The notes below the pieces were generated by a model that saw nothing but the letters and a program-made list of their open reading frames with translations, was not told where the DNA came from and made no database searches. DNA of 64,000 nucleotides from Spirosoma telluris. Its GTDB lineage: Bacteria > Bacteroidota > Bacteroidia > Cytophagales > Spirosomataceae. A program made the position numbers and the translations under genes. The stretch is from the NCBI GenBank assembly GCA_003259005.1, contig QLII01000001.1, positions 3,364,501 through 3,428,500 on the forward strand, read 5' to 3'. This document shows positions 1-10,661 of this stretch, in pieces; within the stretch, counting starts at the first letter, position 1; every line of letters starts with the position of its first letter.

Positions 1-366
1 ATCCTTTTCAGGGGCGTAGGCGGCCACATAAACCAATGCTTTTACCTGTGGATGATCGCCAGCTTCAGTGATCACAAAACCTCCCCAGGAATGACCAACC
101 AAAACAACATCACCACCGGCAATAGTGATAGCCCGTTGGGTAGCAGCAATGTCATTCTCCAGTGTAGTAGTCGGGTTCTGCACGGATATCACCTTATAGC
201 CTCGGGCAACCAGGAGCGGGATAACTTTGCTCCATGACGATCCATCGGCCCATAAGCCATGCACAAAGATAATAGTGGGTTTTGTTTCCATTTTTTTTGT
301 CTGAGCGTTTAACGAGGAAATTGATAAGGTTGCTACGAAAACGAAAAGTAGAGCCAGGATTTTCAT
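1..366 (-). CDS. Exported alpha/beta hydrolase, partial (C-terminus outside window)
   Basis: Open reading frame running off the left edge; 122 codons are visible. It starts ATG at 364-366 with a cleavable signal peptide (MKILALLFVFVATLSISSLNAQ), so the enzyme should act in the periplasm or outside. It is followed by the alpha/beta-hydrolase beginning: oxyanion strand IIFVHGLWADGSSW at about residues 32-45 and the nucleophile elbow GHSWGG at about residues 90-95 (Ser is the nucleophile). The catalytic Asp and His lie outside the window. The pattern is that of the short RsbQ/salicylate-esterase-like hydrolases, but the substrate cannot be read from sequence. It lies 87 bp downstream of another hydrolase on the same strand. 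Confidence 0.85.
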   Translation of the reverse strand, partial: MKILALLFVFVATLSISSLNAQTKKMETKPTIIFVHGLWADGSSWSKVIPLLVARGYKVISVQNPTTTLENDIAATQRAITIAGGDVVLVGHSWGGFVITEAGDHPQVKALVYVAAYAPEKD

Positions 367-453
367 AAGATGTTGGTTATTAAGTGAAAGGAAATAGATG
401 AAAACAGTCGAGGTCAGTTTGTCAATTGATAAACGTCATTAGAAGGTGGCAAA

Positions 454-1329
454 TCAGACTCTTCCGTTGAACCAACGGATGATGTCCCTGATGATTATGG
501 CGTTATACTTATCGTTGAGCAGATCATGATAATACCCTTCATATAGTTTCAGTTGCCTGTCCGCTGATGATGCATGATCCATAAAGTATTGGCTACCACT
601 GGGCTTCGTGGCTTTATCGGCGGTACCATGAAGGATAAGCAAAGGAAGCTTGATAAGAGGCATTGCCGTTTTTAAATATGCTGCCGCCAGTAAGAGCTGC
701 TGCATTGTCCGTGCTGGTTGCTTTTCGTTTTCCAGCAATGGATCGTTATTCATTGTATCCACAATAGCCCTGTCGCGGGAAAAATCTTCATTTTTCAACC
801 TGATCAGCCGGGTATGCGGAATGATATTACCCAGGAATTTTATGATGGCCAGTGCAAAGCCAGGGGCAGGAATCTGAAATGCGAAGCTTTCTGAAATCAG
901 CCCATGTAGCTTACCCTGGTTACTTACCGTATAAACTGAAGCAAACACCCCGCCTGCACTATGGCCTAATAAAAAAATAGCAAGGGCTGGATAGGCCGAT
1001 CTGACAATGTCTACTAACAAATCTATATCACCGACAATAGCATGATAATCAGCAATGTAATACCGTTCGCCCTCCGACATTCCCCGGCCCCGAAGATCCA
1101 TTGCAAAAACATCATATCCGTTTTCAGTTAATTGTGCCGCAAACTTTTCATAATAGCCGCTGTGGGAATTCAGGCCGTGAATGATCAGAACTATACCATT
1201 TGGTTCGTTCCTTGAAGTCCAGGTTCTATAAAAAACATTCCGGCCCTCGCTGTTACGGAAAACGGATGTCATTTGGGCTTTTCTTGAATTCATGAAACCT
1301 ATTGTCAACAGCTTGAACCATCCTATCAT
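454..1329 (-). CDS. Alpha/beta hydrolase, monoacylglycerol lipase / serine aminopeptidase S33 type
   Basis: Intact hydrolase of about 290 residues. Motifs are those of the Hydrolase_4 (monoacylglycerol lipase/lysophospholipase) family: IIHGLNSHSGYYEKFA (oxyanion region), DLRGRGMSEG, nucleophile elbow GHSAGG, a late LILHGTADKAT carrying the catalytic Asp, and a GYYHDLLND segment with the catalytic His. It probably hydrolyses lipid or other carboxyl esters. No clear signal peptide is seen; the short hydrophobic N-terminus (MIGWFKLLTIGF) depends on the start chosen. The frame is open to a TTG at 1350. ATG codons at 1329, 1293 and 1272 are alternatives, and MTSVFRNSEG at 1272 best resembles usual family starts. 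It is transcribed alone between the sigma54 regulator and the partial hydrolase. Confidence 0.8.
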   Translation of the reverse strand: MIGWFKLLTIGFMNSRKAQMTSVFRNSEGRNVFYRTWTSRNEPNGIVLIIHGLNSHSGYYEKFAAQLTENGYDVFAMDLRGRGMSEGERYYIADYHAIVGDIDLLVDIVRSAYPALAIFLLGHSAGGVFASVYTVSNQGKLHGLISESFAFQIPAPGFALAIIKFLGNIIPHTRLIRLKNEDFSRDRAIVDTMNNDPLLENEKQPARTMQQLLLAAAYLKTAMPLIKLPLLILHGTADKATKPSGSQYFMDHASSADRQLKLYEGYYHDLLNDKYNAIIIRDIIRWFNGRV

Positions 1330-1536
1330 TGATAAAAGGGCTGTAAACAATTTCGTGCCATTAAATGATCAAGAAGAAAATAAACTCAATAAAGTCCTGA
1401 ATATCAGTATATTGTGATATTTCGCTAACGTGATAAAATAGGGGATAGCCCTTCCCCGCTCCAATATTTTTGGAGGCAATACGATCCGACTCCTAAACTT
1501 TTGGAGATGATGTTATTGAGCAAAGCCAATTCGGCC

Positions 1537-3510
1537 CTACCAGGTGCCTAAATCCTCCCGCTGAATACCCAACTTAGCTAGTCTGGCTTCCAGGGTTGTC
1601 GGCTTTATATTTAGTAATTCGGCGGCCCCATTGGCACCGCGGATGTGGCCTTTCGTTTTTTTGAGAACGGAAATAAGATATTCCCTTTCTGTCTCCCGCT
1701 GAATACGCCTAACATCCCCGAGGGTTTCGATCTCTATCTTGCTGGGTACCTTGTCAGTTGTACCCAAGAGGCTTTGCTTTAATTCCAGTTCAGATTTACC
1801 GTCATTGAGTATCACCGACCGCTCCAGCACATTCTCGAGTTCACGAATATTGCCCGGCCAGGTATACCCCTCTAATTCATCCATCATGGCTGCTGAGATA
1901 CCGTTGAAATCCTTATTGAACTCTTTACAAAACCGGTTGGCAAAATAAAATGCCAGTGCCTGTATATCACTTTTTCGTTCGCGCAGGGGTGGTAATGTTA
2001 TCGGAAAAACATTAAGGCGATAATACAGATCAAGCCTAAACCGGCCTTCGGCAACTTCACGTTCCAGATTTCGATTCGTAGCGGCTACAATACGCACATC
2101 GACTTTCCTGGGCGATTTGCCTCCTATTGGGTCAATTTCCTTTTCCTGCAAAACCCGCAACAACCGAACTTGCATGTCCAAGGGCATTTCTCCAACCTCG
2201 TCTAAAAATAGCGTTCCTTCATGAGCCTGCTCAAATTTTCCTTTCCTCTTTTCAATAGCGCCGGTAAATGCGCCTTTCTCGTGACCAAACAGCTCGGATT
2301 CGATCAGTGACGCCGGAATAGACGCACAATTTACTTTGATGAACGGCCCGGTTTTCCGCGCAGAGAGGGAGTGAATGGCCTGTGCTATGCTTTCTTTTCC
2401 TGTACCACTTTCTCCCAGTATGAGCACTGACGTTTTATACGGTGCCACTTGTGTTACAAGATCTAAGGCGGCCAGTAAAAGTGGATGCTTTCCGATAATG
2501 CTTTTGAATTCCGATACAGAGCCTTGCTGACCCTCGGTATGATCATGCTTTCCAGAGGCAGACAGCCGTATCGCGGACGTGGAAGATACCTCAGACCGGA
2601 CTAATTTTTCGGTCACCCTGGTCAAACTGCTTACCAAATGCTTCAACAAGGCCATGTGGCTTTGTGTATACACATCACGCCGACGACTATAAAAAGAGTA
2701 ATAAGCCCAAGATCCATTGCTAAGAGCGACGGGAAATACAAGGAATGACTCTATGTTGAAACAGGTTGACCAAACACTTTGCAAAGGAGTAATGGGGGTA
2801 GCATCGGTCGTTCCTCCATTGTAATAAGTAGCTACATGGGTATCTGTATTACTGTTTTCAATGATTGTAGATAAGGCGTCACTTTTTAGACCTGAAATGG
2901 TTAGTAGCTCATCCTTACCGATGAACTGATATTCATCAAATCCGGCGCGTAAATAGCCGTAATCATCAAACCGGGAAGCCGGAAGTGGTCTGGTTCCGCA
3001 TACGATGAGATCAAATGGAATAAACGTTCGAATAGCCCGGGCAATCGTCAAAAACGTCTGTTTATCTTCCGAGTCTTCGAGGCTAATTTCCACTAGTTGT
3101 CTTTCCAGAAGTGCTTCCTGCCGTAATTTTGATTCGAGCCTGTTCTTGTGAATATATAGGGCAATATCCAAGGCTACCAGCAGATCTTTCTCCCTGAATG
3201 GCTTGACGAGAAAGCCATAGGGTTCCGTTTTTTTCGCTTCTTCCAGTACCTTTTGACTAGAATTGGCGGATAAATAGACAAAGGCAATATGTTCAGCTTT
3301 TAATTTTCGGGCCAGATCAATGCCCGACTCACTTCCATTCAATCGGATATCCAGCAGCACAAGGTCGTGTTTATCCTGTTGTAAATTCTGATAGGCTTCC
3401 TCAGCCGAAGTGGCGATACCACCCACACTGTAGCCAGCCTGCCTTAACAGGATACGGAGCGAATTGGCTACCACAAACTCATCCTCAACAATTAGTATCT
3501 TGGCGCTCAT
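1537..3510 (-). CDS. Sigma54-dependent response regulator (REC, central sensor-like region, AAA+, Fis HTH)
   Basis: 657 residues. Domains in order: receiver (about 1-120; VEDE acidic pocket, phosphoacceptor in LVLLDIRL, switch Lys in VKPF); a coiled linker; a GAF-like region (about 145-330, inferred from position and length); AAA+ sigma54 activator domain (about 345-575) with Walker A GESGTGKES, the sigma54-contact loop GAFTGA, Walker B LFLDEVGEM and the R-finger region; and a C-terminal Fis-type helix-turn-helix (about 610-655) with GAAELLNIKPTTLEARL. It should activate sigma54 promoters when phosphorylated. The start ATG overlaps the stop of the upstream histidine kinase by 4 bp (ATGA), so the kinase is its likely partner. 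This is a NorR/FhlA-like architecture with an added receiver. Target promoters are unknown. Confidence 0.92.
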   Translation of the reverse strand: MSAKILIVEDEFVVANSLRILLRQAGYSVGGIATSAEEAYQNLQQDKHDLVLLDIRLNGSESGIDLARKLKAEHIAFVYLSANSSQKVLEEAKKTEPYGFLVKPFREKDLLVALDIALYIHKNRLESKLRQEALLERQLVEISLEDSEDKQTFLTIARAIRTFIPFDLIVCGTRPLPASRFDDYGYLRAGFDEYQFIGKDELLTISGLKSDALSTIIENSNTDTHVATYYNGGTTDATPITPLQSVWSTCFNIESFLVFPVALSNGSWAYYSFYSRRRDVYTQSHMALLKHLVSSLTRVTEKLVRSEVSSTSAIRLSASGKHDHTEGQQGSVSEFKSIIGKHPLLLAALDLVTQVAPYKTSVLILGESGTGKESIAQAIHSLSARKTGPFIKVNCASIPASLIESELFGHEKGAFTGAIEKRKGKFEQAHEGTLFLDEVGEMPLDMQVRLLRVLQEKEIDPIGGKSPRKVDVRIVAATNRNLEREVAEGRFRLDLYYRLNVFPITLPPLRERKSDIQALAFYFANRFCKEFNKDFNGISAAMMDELEGYTWPGNIRELENVLERSVILNDGKSELELKQSLLGTTDKVPSKIEIETLGDVRRIQRETEREYLISVLKKTKGHIRGANGAAELLNIKPTTLEARLAKLGIQREDLGTW

Positions 3511-6042
3511 ACTCGTTGGTTAGGAAATTTTTCAGGCAAATTTTTCTCCGAGTAGTGTATGCTTAATGGAATAAACCGAACAGTGACAAGCACACCGTTA
3601 CTGCTTTCAATGGTGAAGAACCCATTCAATTGCTTGGCAAGTCCCTGCATCAGCTCAAGTCCCAGCGAATTATACTCCTTTGTATCAAGTCCTGCAGGCA
3701 AGCCTATGCCATTATCCGATATGTTTAATACTAAAAAGTCAGGTCCGTCCTGTAGAAGTTCCAGACTCACAATCCCTTTTTGCCCACTAAGAAAAGCGTG
3801 CTTTATGGTGTTGACAATACTTTCGGTGATGATCAAACCAAGGGGATTGCCTGAGCTACATCAAGAGATAGTGCCTCAATAGTCTGTTTAAACGTAATCT
3901 GGCCTCCCTCATCGAAACTTTCCCGTAAGTAGCCTATCAGCTCATTGATGTATTCGGGCATAAAGACGCTGGAGGTATTTTCATCTTGGTACAGCTTTTG
4001 ATGAATTAAGGCCATCGCCTGCATCCGGCGAAGGCTGTCCTTTACGGCCAGTTTGGCTGTTTCATCCTGCAAATACACCGATTGCGAATAAAGCAAGCTA
4101 GTTACCATCTGAAGATTGTTTTTAACCCGATGATGCACTTCCTTCAACAACCATTCTTTTTCTTTGAGGAGTTTGTCCTGTTCGGTAGCCAGTGTTTCCA
4201 GAAAACTATTTTTTTGATCCAGTTCTCGTTGATTCGCTACAAGTTTGCTGTTCGTTTTTTGTTTAATCAAATACCGGTTAAATAACAGCGCGATAATAAT
4301 GAGCAGGAGCACCAAACCAGCCAACATGATATTTCTGGTCCGGTGTGCCTGTTCGGTCTTCAAACGCTCCAACTGATTTTGACTATTCAATAATTGGATG
4401 TTTTTATCTTTTTTCTCAGCCTCATACTTCACTAATAACTCTTCTGTTCGTTTCCGCTGGTCATAGCTAAATACCGAGTCGGTAAACTCATAACTATGCT
4501 TAAGGTGCCGGATCGCGTCCAGAAGACGCCCCTCTGTTGAATCGATTTTGAACAGGTTATAGTAATAATTATCCTTAGCTAATATATCGAATGCAGACGT
4601 AAAGTCTTTTCCCCGCTCGAGATAGTCACGCGCCTGCCTGGTTTTGCCAATGGTTCGGTAAAAAGTAGAAATTTGAAAATAGGCTGCAGGGAATTCATCA
4701 TGGATGTATTCCCCGGAAATTTTTCCGCCATAGTCAGAAAGATCTGGTAGTTTCTTTCCGCGAGACTGTTCTTCTTTAAATTGGCATATGTCGTTCCCAG
4801 CAGAAAGGCAAAGTGCATCTTGTCAAAGTAGGAGTTGGGCGGATAGTTCCGCTTTGCTTCTTTAAGAAGGGACAATGCCTCTTTTGCTCTACCAATCTCA
4901 TTGAGCGTTAGTACTTTGCCAATCACGGCTCTGTACCAAAATAACCTCGTTCCGAGTATCCTATTTTCCAACCCTTTGTCATACCAGGTAAGGGATTCAT
5001 CCAATTTATGCAGTCGTTCATAGATAAGTCCTCTTCGCGTGTAGAAGTAACTGATAAATGTTGAATCGGCTTTGGAGGCTAAGCTTGCCAGACTTTTGTT
5101 CGAGTAGGATAACGCATCGGTAAGTAATCCTTTTCGATAAGCTAGCCAGGATAATGCATCGTAGGGATACTGTTGATGCCGAAAGTTTATTTGGGCTTGA
5201 CGTTTGACAATCGTGCGCAAATAATTTTCGGCAACATCATACTTTTTGGCAACAAAATATTCGATGTTTATCAGAGATAAGGTTTCAATTTCTTTTTCTT
5301 TCGCATTTTCTTTTCTAAAAATAGAAAGGGCTTTTTCAAATTTTGCCAGCCTTTCAGGGTCTCCATAATGCAATAGTTCTCCGGCACGTAGTAATAGTTT
5401 GGCAGACGCCATTGAGTTTCCCGATCGATCACATAAGGTTACCAGCTCATTAATAAGTTGCTGCCCGTCACCGGCACGGCCAGATTGGTCGAGCCAATGA
5501 GCCTGAAGTGTCTTACACTCCACTTGCCATTGGATGGGCGCTTTCTTATTTAGTAGTAAAGCTTCATTGATGTATTTTGATGCCTGAGCAAGATCTGCTT
5601 TTTCGGAGCCTGGCTTAAAAACGTAGTAACTACCCAAGTCCAGCAATAACTGTAGACGTGCTTCCTGACGCTGCTTGTTAAGCAATGCCTTGGCTTCTGC
5701 TACTCTCCCGGCATCCAGCAACCTGGTTCCCGCTGACAGTTTCCCGTCAGCATTATATCCCTCATTGTAGGCAAGCAAAGGACTTAATTGATACACCTTG
5801 CAGGGGATGCGTATGGCGCTGTCCATATCGATCTGGCCCTGGCTTATGGTATGGATATATTGCGCCGTAATACGAATTAACAATCGCTGTCTGGCTACGT
5901 CGCTGTACAGTGAACTATCAGGCTGTGCATTGGCAAAATATCCGGCTATGGCAAAGATGACTACTAACCCTGATTTGAGTTTACCAAGATGTGTAAGGAG
6001 GCACTTACATTCCATAAAAGACGTATAGTTATGTCGACGCAA
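3507..6042 (-). CDS. TPR-containing sensor histidine kinase (HisKA_2 type), two frame breaks
   Basis: One gene seen in three frames; with two single bases restored it reads 845 residues. Order: signal peptide (GLVVIFAIAGYFANAQ), TPR repeats over about 500 residues, a coiled coil (KYEAEKKDKNIQLL), one membrane helix (IMLAGLVLLLIIIALLF), a HisKA_2 H-box (LLKEVHHRVKNNLQMV), then HATPase_c with N-box (ESIVNTIKHAF), G1 (DNGIGLP) and G2 (NSLGLELMQGLA). The breaks are near 4741 (after AERNYQ; one C gives LSDYGGKISGEYIHDEFP) and in the C run at 3842-3845 (one C gives AQAIPLGLIITE). The 147-bp gap between the apparent pieces is fully coding. It overlaps the sigma54 regulator by 4 bp. The TPR part is predicted to be periplasmic. 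Alternative ATG start: 6015. Confidence 0.85.
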
Positions 6043-6306
6043 TCAAAAGTATCTAAATATCAACCCCATAGGTTCAGTGTTATTATAAAGTTAATGAGTA
6101 AATAGATAAATAGTAATTTGAGCCTTTTTGTAAGACGACCATGTTAGCATTTGTGAAATTGGCTTAACTACTTGGTAGTTCCCTCCCCAATTTTCACTAA
6201 AAGATGCTTTTACATTTCAGTAACATTTTTTTACAACCATTAAGCTATATACGACTATAAAGTCCTGTAGATTGCTGAAAAGCAACCGCATCAAACTAGG
6301 AAAGGA

Positions 6307-7344
6307 ATGAAATATGTACCCGTATTGGCTTTGTTAGCAATGGTTGTTGTTTATACGGCCTCGAATGGACAACCTAAAGCTGACCTCCGAAATATCACCA
6401 AGCTCCAAACCAAAGACGCAGTCACTGCCTACGGCCCTACCACTGTTACTCGGGCGATCAAACAAGATAAAAAAGGCAATATATGGATTGCCTCCTGGGA
6501 GGGTATTTTCCGCTATGATGGACAATCGTTTACCAATATCACTCGTAACGTAAGTTCGGCCCGCTTTTTTTCGCTTTTAGAGGATCGTAAAGGCAACTGG
6601 TGGTTTGGCTCAATTGGCTCAGGCGTTTATCGCTACGATGGCCAATCATTTCAAGAGTTTACCACCAAGCAGGGGCTGCTTAATAATGAGGTAGTTTGTA
6701 TCTATGAAGATAGAAAAGGGAATATTTGGTTTGGCGTGAATGGAGGAGCCAGTCGGTACGATGGCCACTCATTCCGAAATTTCCGGCTGAACGGTGATGC
6801 TCTGACGGAAGATCGAACCGGCCAATCCTTACCCGATCTACGCCCTCCTAAATTTGTTAATGCTATTCTTGAAGACAAAACAGGCAAGTTTTGGTTTGGT
6901 ACCCGGGAGAAAGCCTTCGTTTATGACGGAAAAGCGTTTACTATCTTAACTAACAAAGGCAAGCCTTTTACGAATGTTGGTACTATAATCGAAGATAAAA
7001 AAGGGGCTATCTGGCTCAACGGTAATGGTCTTTGGCGCTATGACGGCAGTACCTTTACCAATATCACCCAAGATCCTGTTCTTTATGTCTACGAAGATAA
7101 AAAAGGGGCCATCTGGACAAGCTCATTTAAAAACTCTTCTGAGCAAAATTGTGTACTTTCCCGTTATGAGGCTAAGTCATTGTACGACAAGAAGCCTATT
7201 GTAACCGAAATAAATTCAGAATTAGGCGTGCTATTTGTGATTTTAGAAGCTTATGATGGCAGTATTTGGTTGGGCGCCGATGGGGTGTATCGGTATAATG
7301 GAAATGGCTTCACTAACTTTAAAAGAAAAGATAGTCAGAAATAA
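6307..7344 (+). CDS. Secreted two-component-regulator-propeller (Reg_prop) repeat protein
   Basis: 345 residues, intact. N-terminal signal peptide MKYVPVLALLAMVVVYTASNGQ, then a beta-propeller built of about seven Reg_prop-like repeats. Each has the form I.ED.KGNIWFG....G..RYDG.SF..., for example EDRKGNIWFGVNGGASRYDG and EDKKGAIWLNGNGLWRYDG. In Bacteroidota these blades usually form the sensor half of hybrid two-component proteins. Here there is no membrane helix, kinase or regulator domain after the blades, so it is a free periplasmic or surface propeller. It is divergent from the TPR histidine kinase with 264 bp between them. In that gap I see AT-rich sequence but no box I would defend. A ligand-binding role is inference. 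Confidence 0.8.
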   Translation: MKYVPVLALLAMVVVYTASNGQPKADLRNITKLQTKDAVTAYGPTTVTRAIKQDKKGNIWIASWEGIFRYDGQSFTNITRNVSSARFFSLLEDRKGNWWFGSIGSGVYRYDGQSFQEFTTKQGLLNNEVVCIYEDRKGNIWFGVNGGASRYDGHSFRNFRLNGDALTEDRTGQSLPDLRPPKFVNAILEDKTGKFWFGTREKAFVYDGKAFTILTNKGKPFTNVGTIIEDKKGAIWLNGNGLWRYDGSTFTNITQDPVLYVYEDKKGAIWTSSFKNSSEQNCVLSRYEAKSLYDKKPIVTEINSELGVLFVILEAYDGSIWLGADGVYRYNGNGFTNFKRKDSQK

Positions 7345-7537
7345 TAGGTGCTACCACAATAACTTACCCTGCTTCAAAGTCCCTAAAATTTATCCTTTTA
7401 TGCTTTGCCTATGTTCAATTAATATACCGCCCGACAGGTGCTTTTGCCAAGGTATTTTGTCAGCAAAAAGGTGATTCTTAGCCTAAGGAGTCGAGTATCC
7501 GTTTCTAAAACATAATACGAACCTATTAAATACCGTA

Positions 7538-7580
7538 CCTTTTCGTCTCCTCGTTCTGGCCGTTTTCGACCACGAAAAGG
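7538..7580. terminator. Hairpin between converging genes
   Basis: Inverted repeat CCTTTTCGT (7538-7546) / ACGAAAAGG (7572-7580) with a 25-nt loop, in the 285-bp gap between the propeller gene (+) and the last gene of PUL1 (-). The stem is short and there is no long T tract, so its terminator role is a guess from position. I see no gene in the rest of 7345-7629. Confidence 0.35.
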
Positions 7581-7629
7581 GTGCAAACAGTGGAGTTAAT
7601 GGATGAGGAGTAAATCAAAAGCCGTTAAA

Positions 7630-8714
7630 TTACCGAAGTGGGACCTGTACATTGTAGGAGGAGGTTTGATCGATGGTGGTAGCAAGTAAGAGCACGGCCG
7701 GTTTCCCGTTGTCAAACCAGAGTTGAGGGCGTTCCAGGTAACCAACGGGCTGTACGGTTCCGTTGGCCCATCGAATCTGCAGCGTCGATACCAGTGGGTG
7801 TTTTGCCAGATTCCAGTCGTAGCCGTCTCGGGAATCAAATAAGACCAGTGATCGTCCTGCTGATGTAAAAGCGCCGTGCATGTCTTTCACAATTGCCCAG
7901 TAGCGGTCGCCCTGATACCAGATGAACGGATCTTCAGCGGGGAAGTCCGTGCCTTTGGCATTAAATACGGTTGGGGGTATTTGGTAAAGGGCCCTGTCGG
8001 GCTGTTGGACGTAGCAACCATATGGACCACCGGCCCACCAAACACGCCGGGTCTTTTTTTACCAACGGCTTTGTATACCATCAGAAAGCCACCATCAGGC
8101 CGTTGCGTTATCGACGGATTGCTGGTCAAAAGCGCATCGGGCGCTGTTGAGTCGGGGCTTACGTCAATTAGTGGCGTGTCCGTTCGTATCCAGGGACCAC
8201 CGGGGCTATCGGCTACAGCAACCCCAATGCGCTGATTGTTGCGGTGTACGAAGTTGAGGGTCTTCATGTTCTTGCCGTCACCAGTATTTCCCATGTAATA
8301 CAGGTAGTACTTTCCGTTGAACTCGTGAACGGTTGGGTTATGCGTACAAAGGCCATCCCAAAACTGCGAGCCACGGGCGGGCAGCGCTACATCCTGAAAA
8401 ACATAAGGCCCCAGGGGATCAGTAGCCGTAGCATGAGCCACCTCAGAATGAGTTACCCATGCATTAAACCCCAGTTCACGTCTCCAGCGTGAATAATACA
8501 AATGACAGATGCCATCTTTGCCGCGAACCATTGTTCCACACCAGATAAAGTAGGCCGAATCGCTCATAACCGCTGTGGTAGGTACAGGCTGTAGCATGGC
8601 CTGTATGTTCAGATCCGGTGCTTTTTCACCTTGACGGGGAGACACTGTTCGGCAACCGGACACGGCCAGCAAGCCTATACAAAGCAGGAATAATAGGAAT
8701 TGTATGTGTTTCAT
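7630..8714 (-). CDS. Lipoprotein glycoside hydrolase, GH43/GH117-like beta-propeller (copy 1), one frame break
   Basis: Reads 361 residues once one C is restored in the C run at 7973-7977, giving [21 protein letters not shown]. SpII signal with lipobox AVSGC, so it is an outer-membrane or periplasmic lipoprotein; the ATG at 8714 starts right at this signal. The five-bladed propeller of the GH43/62/32/68/117/130 superfamily is suggested by [62 protein letters not shown] and the late AEDPFIW and RPQLWF strands. Acidic catalytic residues cannot be assigned with certainty. It is the last gene of the PUL1 operon, 10 bp after the GH9-like gene, and is paralogous to the genes at 10658-11772 and 19576-20723. 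GH117-type exo-activity is possible but unproven. Confidence 0.8.
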
Positions 8715-8724
8715 GAGTAATCGA

Positions 8725-10661
8725 TTAACGAATGGAACAAACAGCCTGGCTCCCCAAGCCCCAGTAGCCATACGATGCGGTAAGCTGTTTGGTAATTCCC
8801 GGCGGAACAGTGTAAGGGGCTATAAAAATGCCAGTATCAGGCCCGGTTTCCTGTACAGCTACTTTTACCGGGGCTTTATCGTCAAGCTGAACAAGGACCC
8901 AGCCTGATTCTGCTTTAGCGGGGTCCAGATTGAGGGCCGCTTTGAGTTCAAGACGCACAGCTTGACCCGCTTTGGCCGTCACCATTGGCTTTTTGCCCTG
9001 CTTATCCAGTATGCGAACGGATTGGGTGCCCAGGGGGCAAAGGTGAGTGTCGCCATCCAGCCCCGGTTCGAGATTGCCCAACCTTCAGTAGCGTAGGCGT
9101 TTTGCCCAATATGATCTACCTGCCCTTCGGTCGAATTAGTGGCAGCGACTGTTATGCCTGGTCGTGGAAACTGTGCATCAAGGGGCGTACCATCGAGCGT
9201 GCCGCGTACTTTACCAAGCATACCATAGCCATTGGGGTGGCTACGAGGCCAGCCGTTTTCGACTCCCTCCCAATAACCGTTGATAGCCAGCCGATCAGCA
9301 CTTTTGTTGCTTAGATGCGCTCCGATGGGGTTTAGTCCAAAAACAAAGTTGATCTGCGACCAGCCGATGTCACGTAGCTCCCGGTCGCCCAGCAGATAAG
9401 CTACGGCAAACATGGAACCGCCAAGGGCCGGGGCTCCACCTAGTTCCTTGGTACGAGGGTGTGCCCATTCGGTAGCGCTGTGTACGCGATAGTGCCAGAA
9501 ATTAGCCGTCTTCTGCTTCATATGATCACGCCAGGCCATCAGCTTCTCGCGGGTGCCTTTAGGCGCTTTGTCGGGGGCTACCAGCAGGAAGAACGCCAGT
9601 GCCTGTGGGGTAATATGCTCGGCATTTCGAATCCACCACATATGCCGGGGATTGTTGAAATCCCAGTTTTTGATGATGTCTTCAGCACTCTCCTGGGCCC
9701 AGCGCAGGTATTGATCCGGCTGCCCGTCGGCTTCTTCTTTCTCGGAGAGATACATATACAAATTACTGAACACCGACTGCCCGAAGGCGTTACCCATCTC
9801 GTTGAATTCCTGGAATCCTTCATCGACCCACTTGTTGCTGTACGTCCAGTAGCGGACAACTTTATGGCGATCATAGGCCTTCCACCGCTTACGGCATTCA
9901 TTTCGGTACTTGAGGTAGGTTTCGCGGGGTAAATAAGGCTTCAGGAAACTATGATAACCCGCGCAAACGGCCGCCAGTTGGTCGAGTGTATTCCAGTAGT
10001 CGTAGGTCATACGTGGCTGACCTTCATAGCCTAGACTCCCATGCCGGTTGGCAACCGGGCCATTGTAATCGACATGGTGATAGGCAAATTCACCGTGCCA
10101 GAGAATCAGGTCAATCAGATCGGCCGTCTTTTTATCGCCCAGTTCGGTCGTCCAGCGGTCAAACAGGGCCGGATTCGACGCGTAAAAGAGTGTTTCAAAG
10201 GTCGTTTCCAGTCCATACGAACCCTGATCACGGGAGGGGCCACCCCCGTACACGTTGGCTTCATTAGAGTGCACCGGGTCTTCGGAGCCTCGTACATCCA
10301 CGAAGAAATCATAAGCTAATTTCGACGAAATTCCTTCGATAAGATGGTCGCCAATGCGAAACGGCACCGACGGCTCACGCCCTTTTATGGAAATGATGTA
10401 CTCTAACCGACCATTTGTAGGATTGAACGTTGAAAAATCACCCGCCCGATCTCTAATGGTTCCGTTGAAAACAACCGTTTTATCCGATTGCCGGATTACC
10501 TGAAACGGCGTACCATCAGCGGCTTCGTAGCAGACAAATCGTTTCCCTTCTCCCCGATTATAACCGGCCTGATTCACCAATGGAATTGCCAATGGCTTTG
10601 CCGGTTGGGCTATCCCCTTCACGGAGCAGGCAATCAGTGCAAACAGAATCAAATACTTCAT
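8725..10661 (-). CDS. Exported glycoside hydrolase, divergent GH9-like (CelD_N Ig domain plus alpha/alpha barrel), one frame break
   Basis: 645 residues after restoring one C at 9033-9037 ([16 protein letters not shown]). Signal peptide [20 protein letters not shown]-terminal Ig-like domain (about 25-120) with [16 protein letters not shown] and FRIGDH as in CelD_N. A long helical catalytic region follows (about 140-520), with [17 protein letters not shown], a [16 protein letters not shown] segment and the GH9-type closing motif [16 protein letters not shown] beta-sandwich tail (about 560-645) completes it. The classical PRxxHHR segment of GH9 appears only as a loose [10 protein letters not shown], so activity and even the family are uncertain. 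The ATG overlaps the stop of the upstream GH43-like gene by 4 bp. It probably cuts a polysaccharide backbone or oligomers in the periplasm. Confidence 0.7.

Noticed and set aside
3507..6042. Separate TPR protein, small kinase and ATPase genes
   Set aside because: The intervening bases are fully coding in one continuous protein and domain order matches TPR histidine kinases.
9459..9932. Plus-strand 157-residue frame inside the GH9-like gene
   Set aside because: It is antisense to a well-supported enzyme gene with recognisable motifs on the minus strand.
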